The notes under the pieces are model-generated. The model ran no database searches and was not told where the DNA came from. It saw only the letters and a list, made by a program, of their open reading frames with translations. The translations under genes and the position numbers were made by a program. From positions 1 through 31,318 of IMG/VR virus record IMGVR_UViG_3300045922_000148: a stretch of 31,318 nucleotides of DNA; one strand, written 5' to 3'. This document shows, one piece after another, positions 8,805 through 15,704 of the stretch. Each line of letters begins with the position of its first letter. Position 1 is the stretch's first letter. This DNA is from a virus.

Positions 8805-8882
8805 GCACCGCGAGAGACATGACCACCAACAGAAGGATCGGCCGCATCAGGCCGGCATAGAAAGCGTCCATAGGAGTAGGAG

Positions 8883-10367
8883 ATGCCTCGGAACAACGCA
8901 GGAGTTTACACTCTCCCGTCCGGGAACCCGGTGTCCCCCAACACGCTGATTCAGGCGTCGTGGGCGAACAACACCCTGAACGACGTAGCGGCGGAGATCA
9001 CGAACTCGCTCGCGCGTAACGGCGCAGGCGGGATGACAGGACCTTTCCGCGCCACCGACGGCTCGGTGGGCACCCCGTCCATCTCGTTCAACTCGGAGAC
9101 GGCCAGCGGGCTTTACCGCCCGGCTGCTGGACAAATTTCGGTCTCGATTCAGGGGGTTCTGCGAGCGACGTTCTCGGCGACGGGTCTGTCAGTTACCGGT
9201 GACGTATCAGCTACCGGAGCGTTCTCGGGCAGCGGCGCCAACTTGACCAACCTGAACGCCTCCAATCTCGCGAGCGGTACGGTTCCGGATGCGCGATTCC
9301 CGTCCGCGCTCCCGGCGATCAGCGGCGCAAACCTGACCAACCTGAACGCCTCCAATCTCGCGAGCGGTACGGTTCCGGATGCGCGATTCCCGTCCGCGCT
9401 CCCGGCGATCAGCGGCGCAAACCTGACCAACCTGAACGCCTCCAATCTCGCGAGCGGTACGGTGCCGGATGCGCGATTCCCGGCAACCCTCCCAGCAGTC
9501 AGCGGCGCCAACCTGACCAATCTGAACGCGAGCAATCTCGCGAGCGGTACTGTACCGAGTGCTCGCGTTGCTGGCGCTTATACGTCCATTACTGCCATCG
9601 GCAATGGGGGTTCACATGTATCAATCTCCGTAAATGGAAACGTCACGATCAACACACCTTCCAGCGGCACCCACACGATCAACGGCGGATTCACCAGCGG
9701 CGGCAACATACTGGTAACTAACAATACCGGGATACCAAATACTATTATTTCCAACATCGCCATTGCGTCTGGTTACTCGTCACCTGTAGCAGGCAGGATT
9801 CTGTTCGGCGATAACACGGGCTGGAAGTTACAGTTCGGCAGACGAAACGGCGGATCGGAAAGCGTAATCGCCGAATTGGTAGATAACGGCGATATTTTTA
9901 TTTTTAATACTGCTGGTGTGACCTATTCATGGCACATATATCAGGATCATGTAGCCATTGGGTCTTACTCTAACAGCTACAAATTTTCTCTATTTCAAAA
10001 TGGGAATATTCGTTTAATTCTAGATACAGACGCAAAAACGTACGTCGTTGTTGACGGCATGACGAACGAAATCGGCTTCCGTCGTGTTCCGAGAACAACC
10101 GACACCACCCTGAACACCGCGAAAGTCGCTCAGTGCATCGCTCTCACTTCCGGCGTGACGATCCCGGCCAATACGTACGCTGCTGGAGATAGCTTCAGCA
10201 TCTACAACGACAGCACATCGTCGATCACGCTCACGCAAGGTTCTGGCCTGACGCTGCGGCAATCCGGTACGTCTAACACAGGCAACCGAACGCTGGCAGC
10301 GCGCGGGATGGCAACCATCTGGTTCAACAGCGCGACGGAAGCGATTGTTATGGGAGACGTGACGTAA
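8883..10367 (+). CDS. Tail fibre / receptor-binding protein with 30-residue repeats
   Basis: 494 residues, ATG preceded by the strong ribosome site TAGGAGTAGGAG. The N-terminus (NNAGVYTLPSGNPVSPNTLIQASWANNTLNDVAAEI) is the particle-attachment segment common to many phage fibres. Residues about 118-225 hold four copies of a 30-residue unit, GANLTNLNASNLASGTVPDARFP. This is followed by Gly/Asn/Ser/Thr-rich beta sequence and a C-terminal knob with VTIPANTYAAGDSFSIYNDSTSSITLTQGSGLTLRQSGTSNTGNRTLAARGMATIWF. It should bind the host surface. Codons for residues about 275-380 are much more AT-rich than the surroundings, suggesting exchange of the receptor-binding region. Confidence 0.85.
   Translation: MPRNNAGVYTLPSGNPVSPNTLIQASWANNTLNDVAAEITNSLARNGAGGMTGPFRATDGSVGTPSISFNSETASGLYRPAAGQISVSIQGVLRATFSATGLSVTGDVSATGAFSGSGANLTNLNASNLASGTVPDARFPSALPAISGANLTNLNASNLASGTVPDARFPSALPAISGANLTNLNASNLASGTVPDARFPATLPAVSGANLTNLNASNLASGTVPSARVAGAYTSITAIGNGGSHVSISVNGNVTINTPSSGTHTINGGFTSGGNILVTNNTGIPNTIISNIAIASGYSSPVAGRILFGDNTGWKLQFGRRNGGSESVIAELVDNGDIFIFNTAGVTYSWHIYQDHVAIGSYSNSYKFSLFQNGNIRLILDTDAKTYVVVDGMTNEIGFRRVPRTTDTTLNTAKVAQCIALTSGVTIPANTYAAGDSFSIYNDSTSSITLTQGSGLTLRQSGTSNTGNRTLAARGMATIWFNSATEAIVMGDVT
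9231..9560 (+). repeat. Four tandem 90-bp repeats inside the tail fibre gene
   Basis: The period is exactly 90 bp: CGTCCGCGCTCCCGGCGATC recurs at 9301 and 9391, and CTCGCGAGCGGTAC recurs once per unit at 9357, 9447 and 9537 and, in the first unit, at about 9267. Units 1-3 are almost identical at DNA level while unit 4 has several synonymous and coding changes, so the array has expanded recently. It keeps frame (30 codons), so copy changes would lengthen or shorten the fibre shaft without breaking it. Confidence 0.9.
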
Positions 10368-10780
10368 TGGGGATGATGAACATGATGATGGCCCCGTCCG
10401 GGGGGAGGCTTGTCGTCCCGCTGCCGGGCGGGTTCTTCTCTTACAGCTCTGATTCAGCCATAACGGTGACTCTTCAGTTCGCGTCAAATGGAACTGTAAA
10501 TAGTGTAGCAACAGGTTATGGAACCGCCTTTGCACATCGTTGGTGGACGAAAGGTTCGAACTCGAACGTCTACGTCAGGGCAACCCTTCAATCCGGAGAT
10601 ACGCCATCAGGCACATTGAACACGTGGCTGCAATTGAATACGACCCGGCAGTGGGGCGTTACGGCTTCAAACCAAGGGCAAACCAGAACTTCGTCGCTTC
10701 TAATACAAATCTCTCTTGATGGCGGTAATACGGTCGCCTCAAGCGGAACCTATACGATCGAGGCCGAACGCTTCCTCTAA
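10367..10780 (+). CDS. Fibre-associated beta-rich protein
   Basis: 137 residues starting at ATG overlapping the fibre TAA (TAATG). A Met-rich start (MGMMNMMMAPSGGRLVVPLPGG) precedes a beta-rich Ser/Thr/Gly/Asn body (SDSAITVTLQFASNGTVNSVATGYGT, AFAHRWWTKGSNSNVYVRATLQSG, SSLLIQISLDGGNTVASSGTYTIEAERFL). Composition resembles immunoglobulin-like or tip domains, and the tight coupling suggests a fibre tip or fibre assembly partner. The gene is somewhat AT-rich like the fibre's central part, so the two may move together. I do not recognise a defined family. Confidence 0.7.
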   Translation: MGMMNMMMAPSGGRLVVPLPGGFFSYSSDSAITVTLQFASNGTVNSVATGYGTAFAHRWWTKGSNSNVYVRATLQSGDTPSGTLNTWLQLNTTRQWGVTASNQGQTRTSSLLIQISLDGGNTVASSGTYTIEAERFL

Positions 10781-10832
10781 GCGAACTGGGCAGCACAAAC
10801 AGCGTGGCAGGCGAGACGTAGTAAAATGAACA

Positions 10833-10855
10833 GGCCAGCTCGCGTTGGGCTGGCC
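10833..10855. other. 7-bp hairpin between fibre partner and lysis genes
   Basis: GGCCAGC and GCTGGCC pair around a 9-nt loop, about 25 bp upstream of the next start. No T-run follows, so it is not a standard intrinsic terminator. A TAAAAT box at 10822-10827 lies just upstream but has no good -35 partner. The site could be a weak regulatory or processing hairpin at the late tail/lysis boundary. Confidence 0.35.
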
Positions 10856-10878
10856 CACCCAACCACAGGAGACCAACC

Positions 10879-11049
10879 ATGCAGAACCAAGTCAATCTCG
10901 AACCTAAGTTCATCATCGAAGTGTTGAACGCGGAGATCAGCCGCTTGACGGGCGAAGTGCTCGCGCTGCGCGCGTACGTGGCTCAGCTCGCTGCGCAAGC
11001 GGCCGAAAAGAAGTCCGAAACGAACGATGGCGAGCCCGAGGCCGCGTAA
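10879..11049 (+). CDS. Small coiled-coil protein at start of lysis block
   Basis: 56 residues: MQNQVNLEPKFIIEVLNAEI, then a heptad-like helix (SRLTGEVLALRAYVAQLAAQAAEKK) and an acidic tail (ETNDGEPEAA). The ATG follows AGGAGACC at good spacing, and the gene fills the gap between the fibre partner and the lysis proteins. There is no membrane segment. Similar short helical proteins occur next to holin genes in many phages, but the function is unknown. Confidence 0.65.
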   Translation: MQNQVNLEPKFIIEVLNAEISRLTGEVLALRAYVAQLAAQAAEKKSETNDGEPEAA

Positions 11050-11065
11050 CGTAGGGGGTGTGGTG

Positions 11066-11314
11066 GTGGAATGGAGAGACCTAGCTTTGGCAGTCCTCTC
11101 AGGGCTGTGGGTCGTCTTGTCAGGAGTCGCGACAGCGATATGGGCTCAGGTCCTCCGCAACCGCGATTCGCTGTCGAACTTCGAGCGGCACGTCAGCGAG
11201 ACGTACGTTCGCCGTGATCACAGCGACTCGCAGTTCACGCAACTGATGACCGAAATCCGGTCTCTGCGTGAGCTGGTGATCACGGTGATCCAGCAGCGCC
11301 GGCCGGGAGAGTAG
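11066..11314 (+). CDS. Small membrane protein with cytosolic or periplasmic coiled coil
   Basis: 82 residues from GTG 11066, chosen because GGGGG at 11054-11058 is at ribosome-site spacing; ATG 11027 in the same frame would give 95 residues and overlap the upstream gene by 23 bp. One N-terminal membrane helix (LALAVLSGLWVVLSGVATAIWAQ) is followed by a charged helix (NFERHVSETYVRRDHSDSQFTQLMTEIRSLRELVITVIQQR). The architecture is common next to holin/endolysin genes. It could be a holin accessory or an inner-membrane spanin-like protein, but the usual spanin partner is not visible. Confidence 0.7.
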   Translation: MEWRDLALAVLSGLWVVLSGVATAIWAQVLRNRDSLSNFERHVSETYVRRDHSDSQFTQLMTEIRSLRELVITVIQQRRPGE

Positions 11315-11315
11315 T

Positions 11316-11813
11316 ATGGCACCGATCCTAGGGTACCTGATCGCCAACGGACTGCCGCTCGTAGCGAACGCGCTGATGACCGCCGGGAAGGAGAAGGTCG
11401 AGCAGGCTCTCGGGATGAAGCTGCCCGACATGACAGCGGGCGGTATGTCGCCGGAGCAGCTCTTCGCGCTCAAGAAGATCGAGGCGGAGAGGCCGGAGAA
11501 GCTGCTTGCTCTCGCGCTCGAAGAGAAGCGGATCGAGCAGCAGGGAGAGGCCGCAGAGGCGCAGGAGATCACGAAGCGTTGGCAGGCGGACATGACCAGC
11601 GATAGCTGGCTCTCGAAGAACATCCGTCCGGCGTCTCTCGCGTACGTTCTGCTGGCCCTCACAGCATTCGCGATCGGAAGCGGGGCAGGGTTCGACATTC
11701 AGAACGCCTACATCGACATCTTCGGCAACCTTGCGATGGCTCTCGTCATCAGCTACGTTGGCGGCAGGAGCGTCGAGAAGGGGCTGACGATCTGGACTCG
11801 GAGCAAGCGATGA
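11316..11813 (+). CDS. Holin of the 3TM (gene-transfer-agent release) type
   Basis: 165 residues, ATG one base after the upstream stop. An N-terminal hydrophobic helix (ILGYLIANGLPLVANALM) precedes a charged central region (LKKIEAERPEKLLALALEEKRIEQQGEAAEAQE). Then comes the WQADMTSDSWLSKNIRPASLAYV signature and two more hydrophobic helices (AYVLLALTAFAIGSGAGF, IDIFGNLAMALVISYVGGRSVEKG). This matches holins of three transmembrane segments. It would collect in the inner membrane and open it to release or activate the endolysin encoded directly downstream with an ATGA overlap. Confidence 0.85.
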   Translation: MAPILGYLIANGLPLVANALMTAGKEKVEQALGMKLPDMTAGGMSPEQLFALKKIEAERPEKLLALALEEKRIEQQGEAAEAQEITKRWQADMTSDSWLSKNIRPASLAYVLLALTAFAIGSGAGFDIQNAYIDIFGNLAMALVISYVGGRSVEKGLTIWTRSKR

Positions 11814-12142
11814 GCAGCCTTCGTGAGGAGCAGAGCGCTTTCGCGCGTGACATCGTGCGGCTGCTGACGTACGCGTCCGGCCTCGGCTACGAGTACACCT
11901 TCGGGGAGTTCGAGCGTCCGATCGAGATGCAGAAGCTACACGTCGCGGCCGGGCGCTCGAAGACGATGAACAGCAACCATGTGCGGCGTTGCGCTGCCGA
12001 CATCTACTTCTTCAAGGGCGGTGAGCTCACGTACGACATCGAAGAGCTTGGCCGCTTCTGGGAGGCGCTGTCGCCGAAGAACTCGTGGGGAGGGAACTGG
12101 GCGTCTTTTAAAGACAAACCCCACTTCGAACGACGCCCATGA
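11810..12142 (+). CDS. Endolysin, M15-type peptidoglycan peptidase
   Basis: 110 residues; the ATG overlaps the holin stop (ATGA). The core resembles phage M15 L-alanyl-D-glutamate/DD-peptidases: YEYTFGEFERP early, then SNHVRRCAADIYFF (zinc ligands His57 and Asp64 in the SxHxxxxAxD pattern) and PHFE (His105 with Glu107). The GELTYDIEELGRFWEAL...WGGNW segment between them is also family-like. The family usually has Gly where Arg60 stands here, a minor change. There is no signal peptide, so it depends on the holin to reach the wall. Length is normal for small M15 endolysins. Confidence 0.85.
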   Translation: MSSLREEQSAFARDIVRLLTYASGLGYEYTFGEFERPIEMQKLHVAAGRSKTMNSNHVRRCAADIYFFKGGELTYDIEELGRFWEALSPKNSWGGNWASFKDKPHFERRP

Positions 12143-12528
12143 ACCGCAGGCTTCCGATCCAAGAGGGGCTGCCGACGACGGTGAAGATCGGAGCCCACCG
12201 GATGCGGATCGCGTTCACCAGCCACCGCACGCTGCCCGACATGAAGTTCCTGAACGGGCTGTGCGACTTCGACAACGGGGTGATTCACATCAACCGCGAC
12301 CACGCGCGCAACCACTCACCGGACCGCGTGCTGACGACGATCCTCCACGAGATCGGGCACGCGATCAACCACGTCTACGGTGTGCGGGACGAGAGCGGGG
12401 AAGAGGGCTTCGTGACCGGCTTCTCGATCGGTTTCGTGGCCTTCCTGATCGACAACCCGTCTTTCCACCACTGGATGAACCGCATCATCGAATCCACCCG
12501 CATCGACCACGCGAGGGCAGCAGCTTGA
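12139..12528 (+). CDS. HEIGH zinc metallopeptidase-like protein
   Basis: 129 residues; ATG overlaps the endolysin stop. The VLTTILHEIGHAINHVYG helix carries HEIGH at residues 70-74, with Glu88/Glu89 as candidate third ligand, a gluzincin-like arrangement related in form to the ImmA/IrrE peptidases. A preceding CDFDNGVIHINRDHARNHSPDRV segment matches the strand and helix before the active helix in such proteins. No DNA-binding domain or signal peptide is present. The substrate is unknown; possibilities are a host regulator, a virion precursor or a lysis factor. It is expressed with the lysis genes, so probably late. Confidence 0.75.
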   Translation: MNRRLPIQEGLPTTVKIGAHRMRIAFTSHRTLPDMKFLNGLCDFDNGVIHINRDHARNHSPDRVLTTILHEIGHAINHVYGVRDESGEEGFVTGFSIGFVAFLIDNPSFHHWMNRIIESTRIDHARAAA

Positions 12529-13259
12529 AGCATCTGATCATCCCCGACGTACAGGCGAAACCCGGAATCTCGAACAAGTTCCTAGAAGCGATCGGACGAT
12601 ACGCGGCCGAGAAGCGGCCGGACCGCATCATCTGCCTCGGCGACTTCGCCGACATGGCCTCGCTGTCGAGCTACGACAAGGGCAAGAAGTCGTTCGAGGG
12701 CCGGCGCTACTTGGCCGACATCGACGCCGCGAAGGCGGCGATGGAAGTGCTGATGACACCGATCGCAAGGGCTGCCGGGTACCGGCCGACGCTTGACCTG
12801 ACGCTCGGGAACCACGAGCACCGCATCGTCCGCGCTACCGAGCTCCAACCGGAGCTAGACGGCGTGCTGTCTTTGGAGCAGCTCGAATACGAGAGCTTCG
12901 GGTGGCGGGTTCATGAGTTCCTGCGCCCAGTGCAGCGCGACGGGGTGATGTACGCCCACTACTTCACGTCGGGCGTGATGGGTCGCCCCATCACCACAGC
13001 GTCAGCGCTGCTGGCGAAGAAGCATATGAGCTGCGTCGCCGGGCACCAGCAAGGCAAACAGATCGCGTACGCGACAAGGGCTGACGGGCAGACCATCACC
13101 GGGATGATCGTCGGCTCGTGCTACGAGCACGAAGAGGACTACCTAGGCCCACAGGGTAACAAGCACTGGCGCGGAATCGTGATGCTCCACGAAGTCCGCG
13201 CCGGAACGTTCGACGAGATGTTCGTCAGCCTGCGGTACTTACGCAGCAAGTTCAGGTAA
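12525..13259 (+). CDS. Calcineurin-like metallophosphoesterase
   Basis: 244 residues from TTG 12525, which overlaps the previous TGA and has GAGGGCAG at ribosome-site spacing. Metal-binding motifs appear in order: IIPDVQ (Asp8), GDFAD (Asp40), GNHEHR (Asn96-His97), YAHYF (His145), GHQQG (His174). This is the D-x-Q variant of the usual DxH opening. Enzymes of this type cut phosphomono- or diesters, and phage members may act on nucleotides, RNA or DNA ends; no substrate can be inferred. It is the last plus-strand gene of the left arm, and its end overlaps a convergent minus gene by 21 bp. Confidence 0.85.
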   Translation: MKHLIIPDVQAKPGISNKFLEAIGRYAAEKRPDRIICLGDFADMASLSSYDKGKKSFEGRRYLADIDAAKAAMEVLMTPIARAAGYRPTLDLTLGNHEHRIVRATELQPELDGVLSLEQLEYESFGWRVHEFLRPVQRDGVMYAHYFTSGVMGRPITTASALLAKKHMSCVAGHQQGKQIAYATRADGQTITGMIVGSCYEHEEDYLGPQGNKHWRGIVMLHEVRAGTFDEMFVSLRYLRSKFR

Positions 13260-13685
13260 ACGCGTCACCCTTCCGCTCAGGATCGCGGAAGCCACGATGT
13301 CGTGATCGACGCCCAAAACGTCGCAGCAGAAGCGGAACGACATCGGACGTGTGCTGTCGGAAAGCATCCATACCTTCGCGCCATCCACCAGCTCCGGATC
13401 GTCGGACCTCAGGTCTTCGACGGCCTGCTGGATCATCCCGTAGCACAGTCGCCGGCAGAAGACGCTATCGGTAGGCGGCAGCTTAGAGTCCGGGAGCGCG
13501 TCGATCAGATCGTTCAGGTACTCATCGACCTGTCCGCTTTCGATACGCCAGCGAACGCGAGAACGCCCTTTACCGCACGTGACGCAGCTCTTGTTCGACA
13601 AGTAGCGCAGCGTTCCGCCGCAGCAGCGGCACGGCTTGCCGATGTAGTAGTGGGAGTCAGGCTTCAATTGAGGCTTCGAGAACAC
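13239..13685 (-). CDS. Zinc-ribbon protein of unknown function
   Basis: 148 residues from GTG 13685, 29 bp inside the end of the helicase gene. The N-terminal third holds two cysteine pairs, CRCCGG and CVTCGKG (about residues 19-22 and 35-38), forming a zinc ribbon of a type often seen with an NKSCVTCGKGR sequence. The rest is helical with EYLNDLIDALPDSKLPPTDSVFCRRLCYGMIQQAVEDL, and the end has FCCDVLGVDHDIVASAILSGRV, which has some look of a helix-turn-helix. It might bind nucleic acid, perhaps as a late regulator at the end of the minus operon. The two genes are translationally coupled. Confidence 0.7.
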   Translation of the reverse strand: MFSKPQLKPDSHYYIGKPCRCCGGTLRYLSNKSCVTCGKGRSRVRWRIESGQVDEYLNDLIDALPDSKLPPTDSVFCRRLCYGMIQQAVEDLRSDDPELVDGAKVWMLSDSTRPMSFRFCCDVLGVDHDIVASAILSGRVTRLPELAA

Positions 13686-15024
13686 GGTAGAGCTCCTCTT
13701 GGGTGATGTCTTTGCGACGAATCGCTTCGAGCACGATCTCGTCGATCGAGCCCTTCACGATGAGATGGTGGATCACGACACCACGCTTCTGGCCTTGGCG
13801 CCAGATGCGTGCGTTGGTCTGGATGTACTCGTCGAGCGACCACGTGAGGCTGTACCACACGATCGCGCGCCCGCCCGACTGAAGGTTCAGGCCAGTGCTG
13901 ACGCTCCCCGGGTGGACGACGAGAACGGGCAGTCGGCCCTCGTTCCATTCGTCGATGAGTCGGTTGACCTGTTTCGTGCCCAGACCGCCAGCGATGAACT
14001 CCGTGCGCACGCCGACGTGCTTGGCGAGATACGGCAAGATGCGGTCGATCTCGTGCCGGTACTGGACGGCGACCATCAGGGGCTCCCCCTGATGCTCGTC
14101 GACCAGATCGGCTAGAGCGCGCAGCTTGTCGTCGTGCAAATTTTGCACGGACTCGTCGGGAAGGTAGATCGCGCCCCCTGTCGCCTGCCGCATGCTGTTC
14201 AGCTTCGCTGCTACCTGCTGGCCGGGTAGCCCATCGAACGTCCCTCTACGGATGCGCTCGCAGGCTTGCAGGGCATCTGGCGACTCGATCAGGATGTCGT
14301 TGTCGCGACGCTCCGGCATCTCGATGTAGTCGGCCGCGTCGAGGCGGTAGCAGATGTCGGAGATGGCGGAGTAAATCTCGGCGTCAGCCCCCTCACGCAG
14401 CGTCCACAGGCTGTAGCCGCCCCACTGTGGCATCTCGATGCAGTACCGCTCGCGGAATGCTGTCAGCGTGCGCCCGAGTCGCCGCCCGTTGTCGAGGATG
14501 CGGACCTGCCCGAATAGGTCCATCAGGCTCTCGGCTGCCGGGGTGCCGCTCAAGCAGTAACGTCGGCGGAACTGCGGCAGCATGGCCTTTAAAGCCTTCG
14601 ATCGTTGGGCCTGCGTGTTCTTGAACTTCTGGGACTCGTCGACCACGAGGACGTCCCACGCAGGCGTCTGCGGGAGGCTCAAATCGGCCAGCCAAGCGAC
14701 GTTTTCCGGGTTGAGTAGGTAGACGTCAGCCGGCGCCTGAAGAGCCTTCAGGCGCCTTTCTGGGCCTCCTGCGACGAGGCTGAACGTCAGCGGGAATCCC
14801 CACTTCTCCGCCTCCTGCCGCCACGTCTTTTCCATCGGCCTCTTCGGGGCGATGACGAGAGCCGCGCGCATGGCTCCGGCGCGTTTCAGCTCCGTCAGCC
14901 CGGCGAGGACGATCCCAGTCTTGCCAGCTCCGGGGGACAGAAACAGCCCGTACGAAGGGCTGCGCAGCATGCGCTCCAGCGCGCGGCGCTGAAACGGGTG
15001 CGGAGAGTAGGTAGTCGAGGACAT
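13657..15024 (-). CDS. SNF2-type DEAD/DEAH helicase
   Basis: 455 residues. I chose ATG 15024 (MSSTTYSPHPFQRRAL) because homologous proteins begin just before the YxPhxxQ motif; the frame is open further upstream but reads as low-quality sequence. Motifs: SPGAGKT (Walker A, about 30-36), VVDESQKF (129-132), LSGTPAAES (159-165), PGSVSTGLNLQSG and QTNARIWRQGQKR (about 402-414). The set is typical of SNF2-like phage ATPases, which translocate on duplex DNA and are usually next to a VRR-NUC gene, as here. It probably remodels replication or recombination intermediates. Its start lies deep inside the nuclease frame. Confidence 0.88.
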   Translation of the reverse strand: MSSTTYSPHPFQRRALERMLRSPSYGLFLSPGAGKTGIVLAGLTELKRAGAMRAALVIAPKRPMEKTWRQEAEKWGFPLTFSLVAGGPERRLKALQAPADVYLLNPENVAWLADLSLPQTPAWDVLVVDESQKFKNTQAQRSKALKAMLPQFRRRYCLSGTPAAESLMDLFGQVRILDNGRRLGRTLTAFRERYCIEMPQWGGYSLWTLREGADAEIYSAISDICYRLDAADYIEMPERRDNDILIESPDALQACERIRRGTFDGLPGQQVAAKLNSMRQATGGAIYLPDESVQNLHDDKLRALADLVDEHQGEPLMVAVQYRHEIDRILPYLAKHVGVRTEFIAGGLGTKQVNRLIDEWNEGRLPVLVVHPGSVSTGLNLQSGGRAIVWYSLTWSLDEYIQTNARIWRQGQKRGVVIHHLIVKGSIDEIVLEAIRRKDITQEELYRVLEASIEA

Positions 15025-15274
15025 GGTCGAAGTCGTCGCGAGAACGGATAACGATAGCGGCGTGGCCAAGCGCGCGGAGCCGGGCGAGCGTCTGTTCCTG
15101 CGCCGGGCGAAGCCGGCCGGCGGGCTGCTTGAACTCGATCCAGACAACGAAGCCGTCCGGAAGCAGCAGAGCCCTATCCGGCCACCCAACGTCTACCGGC
15201 TTTACCTTCACCAGCAGGCAGCCGCGCTTCGCGGCGCGGCCTCTGCAGGCTCGCTCTAAAGCGGCCTCACGCAA
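14726..15274 (-). CDS. VRR-NUC domain nuclease
   Basis: 182 residues from TTG 15274, which overlaps the end of the upstream gene (TTGCGTGA). The first 92 residues are a complete VRR-NUC module: REAALERACRGRAAKRGCLLVKV, then GWPDRALLLPDGFVVWIEFKQPAGRLRPAQEQTLARLRALGHAAIVI. The catalytic Asp in PDR and the IEFK (E-x-K) are present. VRR-NUC enzymes are PD-(D/E)XK nucleases for branched or nicked DNA. The normal length is about 90-110 residues; the remaining 90 are Arg/Pro/Ala-rich and run out of frame over the first 299 bp of the helicase gene, so they may be an unselected read-through tail. Confidence 0.82.
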   Translation of the reverse strand: MREAALERACRGRAAKRGCLLVKVKPVDVGWPDRALLLPDGFVVWIEFKQPAGRLRPAQEQTLARLRALGHAAIVIRSRDDFDHVLDYLLSAPVSAPRAGAHAAQPFVRAVSVPRSWQDWDRPRRADGAETRRSHARGSRHRPEEADGKDVAAGGGEVGIPADVQPRRRRPRKAPEGSSGAG

Positions 15275-15695
15275 GCGGCCCCCGAGGCTTCTTCTTCCCG
15301 GCAGCGCAGACGGCTTCGCCGATCATCGAGGCTGCCGACCCCCCAGCGGTCAGCTCCGGGCTGTAGTCGCCCTTCGCAACGACCATCCCGGTGCCGACGT
15401 CGAGCAGAAGCATCGTGCCGCGCTTCGCAAGGCACTGGCCGCGCAGAACCGCGCCGTAGACGACGACCGGCTGTGACCCTTTCGGGGCGGAGATCGCGAT
15501 CATCGTCTGGTAGTAGAGCTGCCCGTCGGCCGTCTTTTTGATCTCGACCCCTAGAGCATCGACGATTGCAACACCTTCGTCGTTCTCGATGATGACAACG
15601 CCAGGCTCTTCGCGGACTGTCGTCTTAGCGTGCGCATCGCCGATGAAGGAGAAGCCGATGAAGGCGGAGATGAGCGCAGAAACGATAGCGGGCAT
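15267..15695 (-). CDS. Secreted (Sec signal peptide) phage protein
   Basis: 142 residues, ATG after AGGAGGAAGCC. The N-terminus is a signal peptide (MPAIVSALISAFIGFSFIGDAHA, probable cut after residue 23, AHA-K). The mature part is beta-rich with VVIIENDEGVAIVDALGVEIKK, LYYQTMIAISAP, VVVYGAVLRGQC, TMLLLDVGTGMVVAKG and a second Cys near the end (AVCAAG), possibly a disulfide pair. It should act in the periplasm or outer membrane. Made from the minus-strand replication operon rather than the lysis block, it may alter the envelope, for example to exclude other phages; that is inference. Family not recognised. Confidence 0.72.
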   Translation of the reverse strand: MPAIVSALISAFIGFSFIGDAHAKTTVREEPGVVIIENDEGVAIVDALGVEIKKTADGQLYYQTMIAISAPKGSQPVVVYGAVLRGQCLAKRGTMLLLDVGTGMVVAKGDYSPELTAGGSAASMIGEAVCAAGKKKPRGPLA

Positions 15696-15704
15696 GGCTT
15701 CCTC

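Noticed and set aside
8801-8860. 19-residue plus-strand peptide overlapping the ejection-gene stop
   Set aside because: It has an ATGA overlap but is too short and without any feature to be supported as a gene.
9231-9560. CRISPR-like or satellite repeat
   Set aside because: The 90-bp units keep the reading frame and encode the fibre shaft, so they are coding repeats.
13657-15189. Longer helicase start at 15189
   Set aside because: The extra 55 residues are Ser/Arg/Pro-rich, lie over the conserved VRR-NUC core in another frame, and precede the family-typical start.
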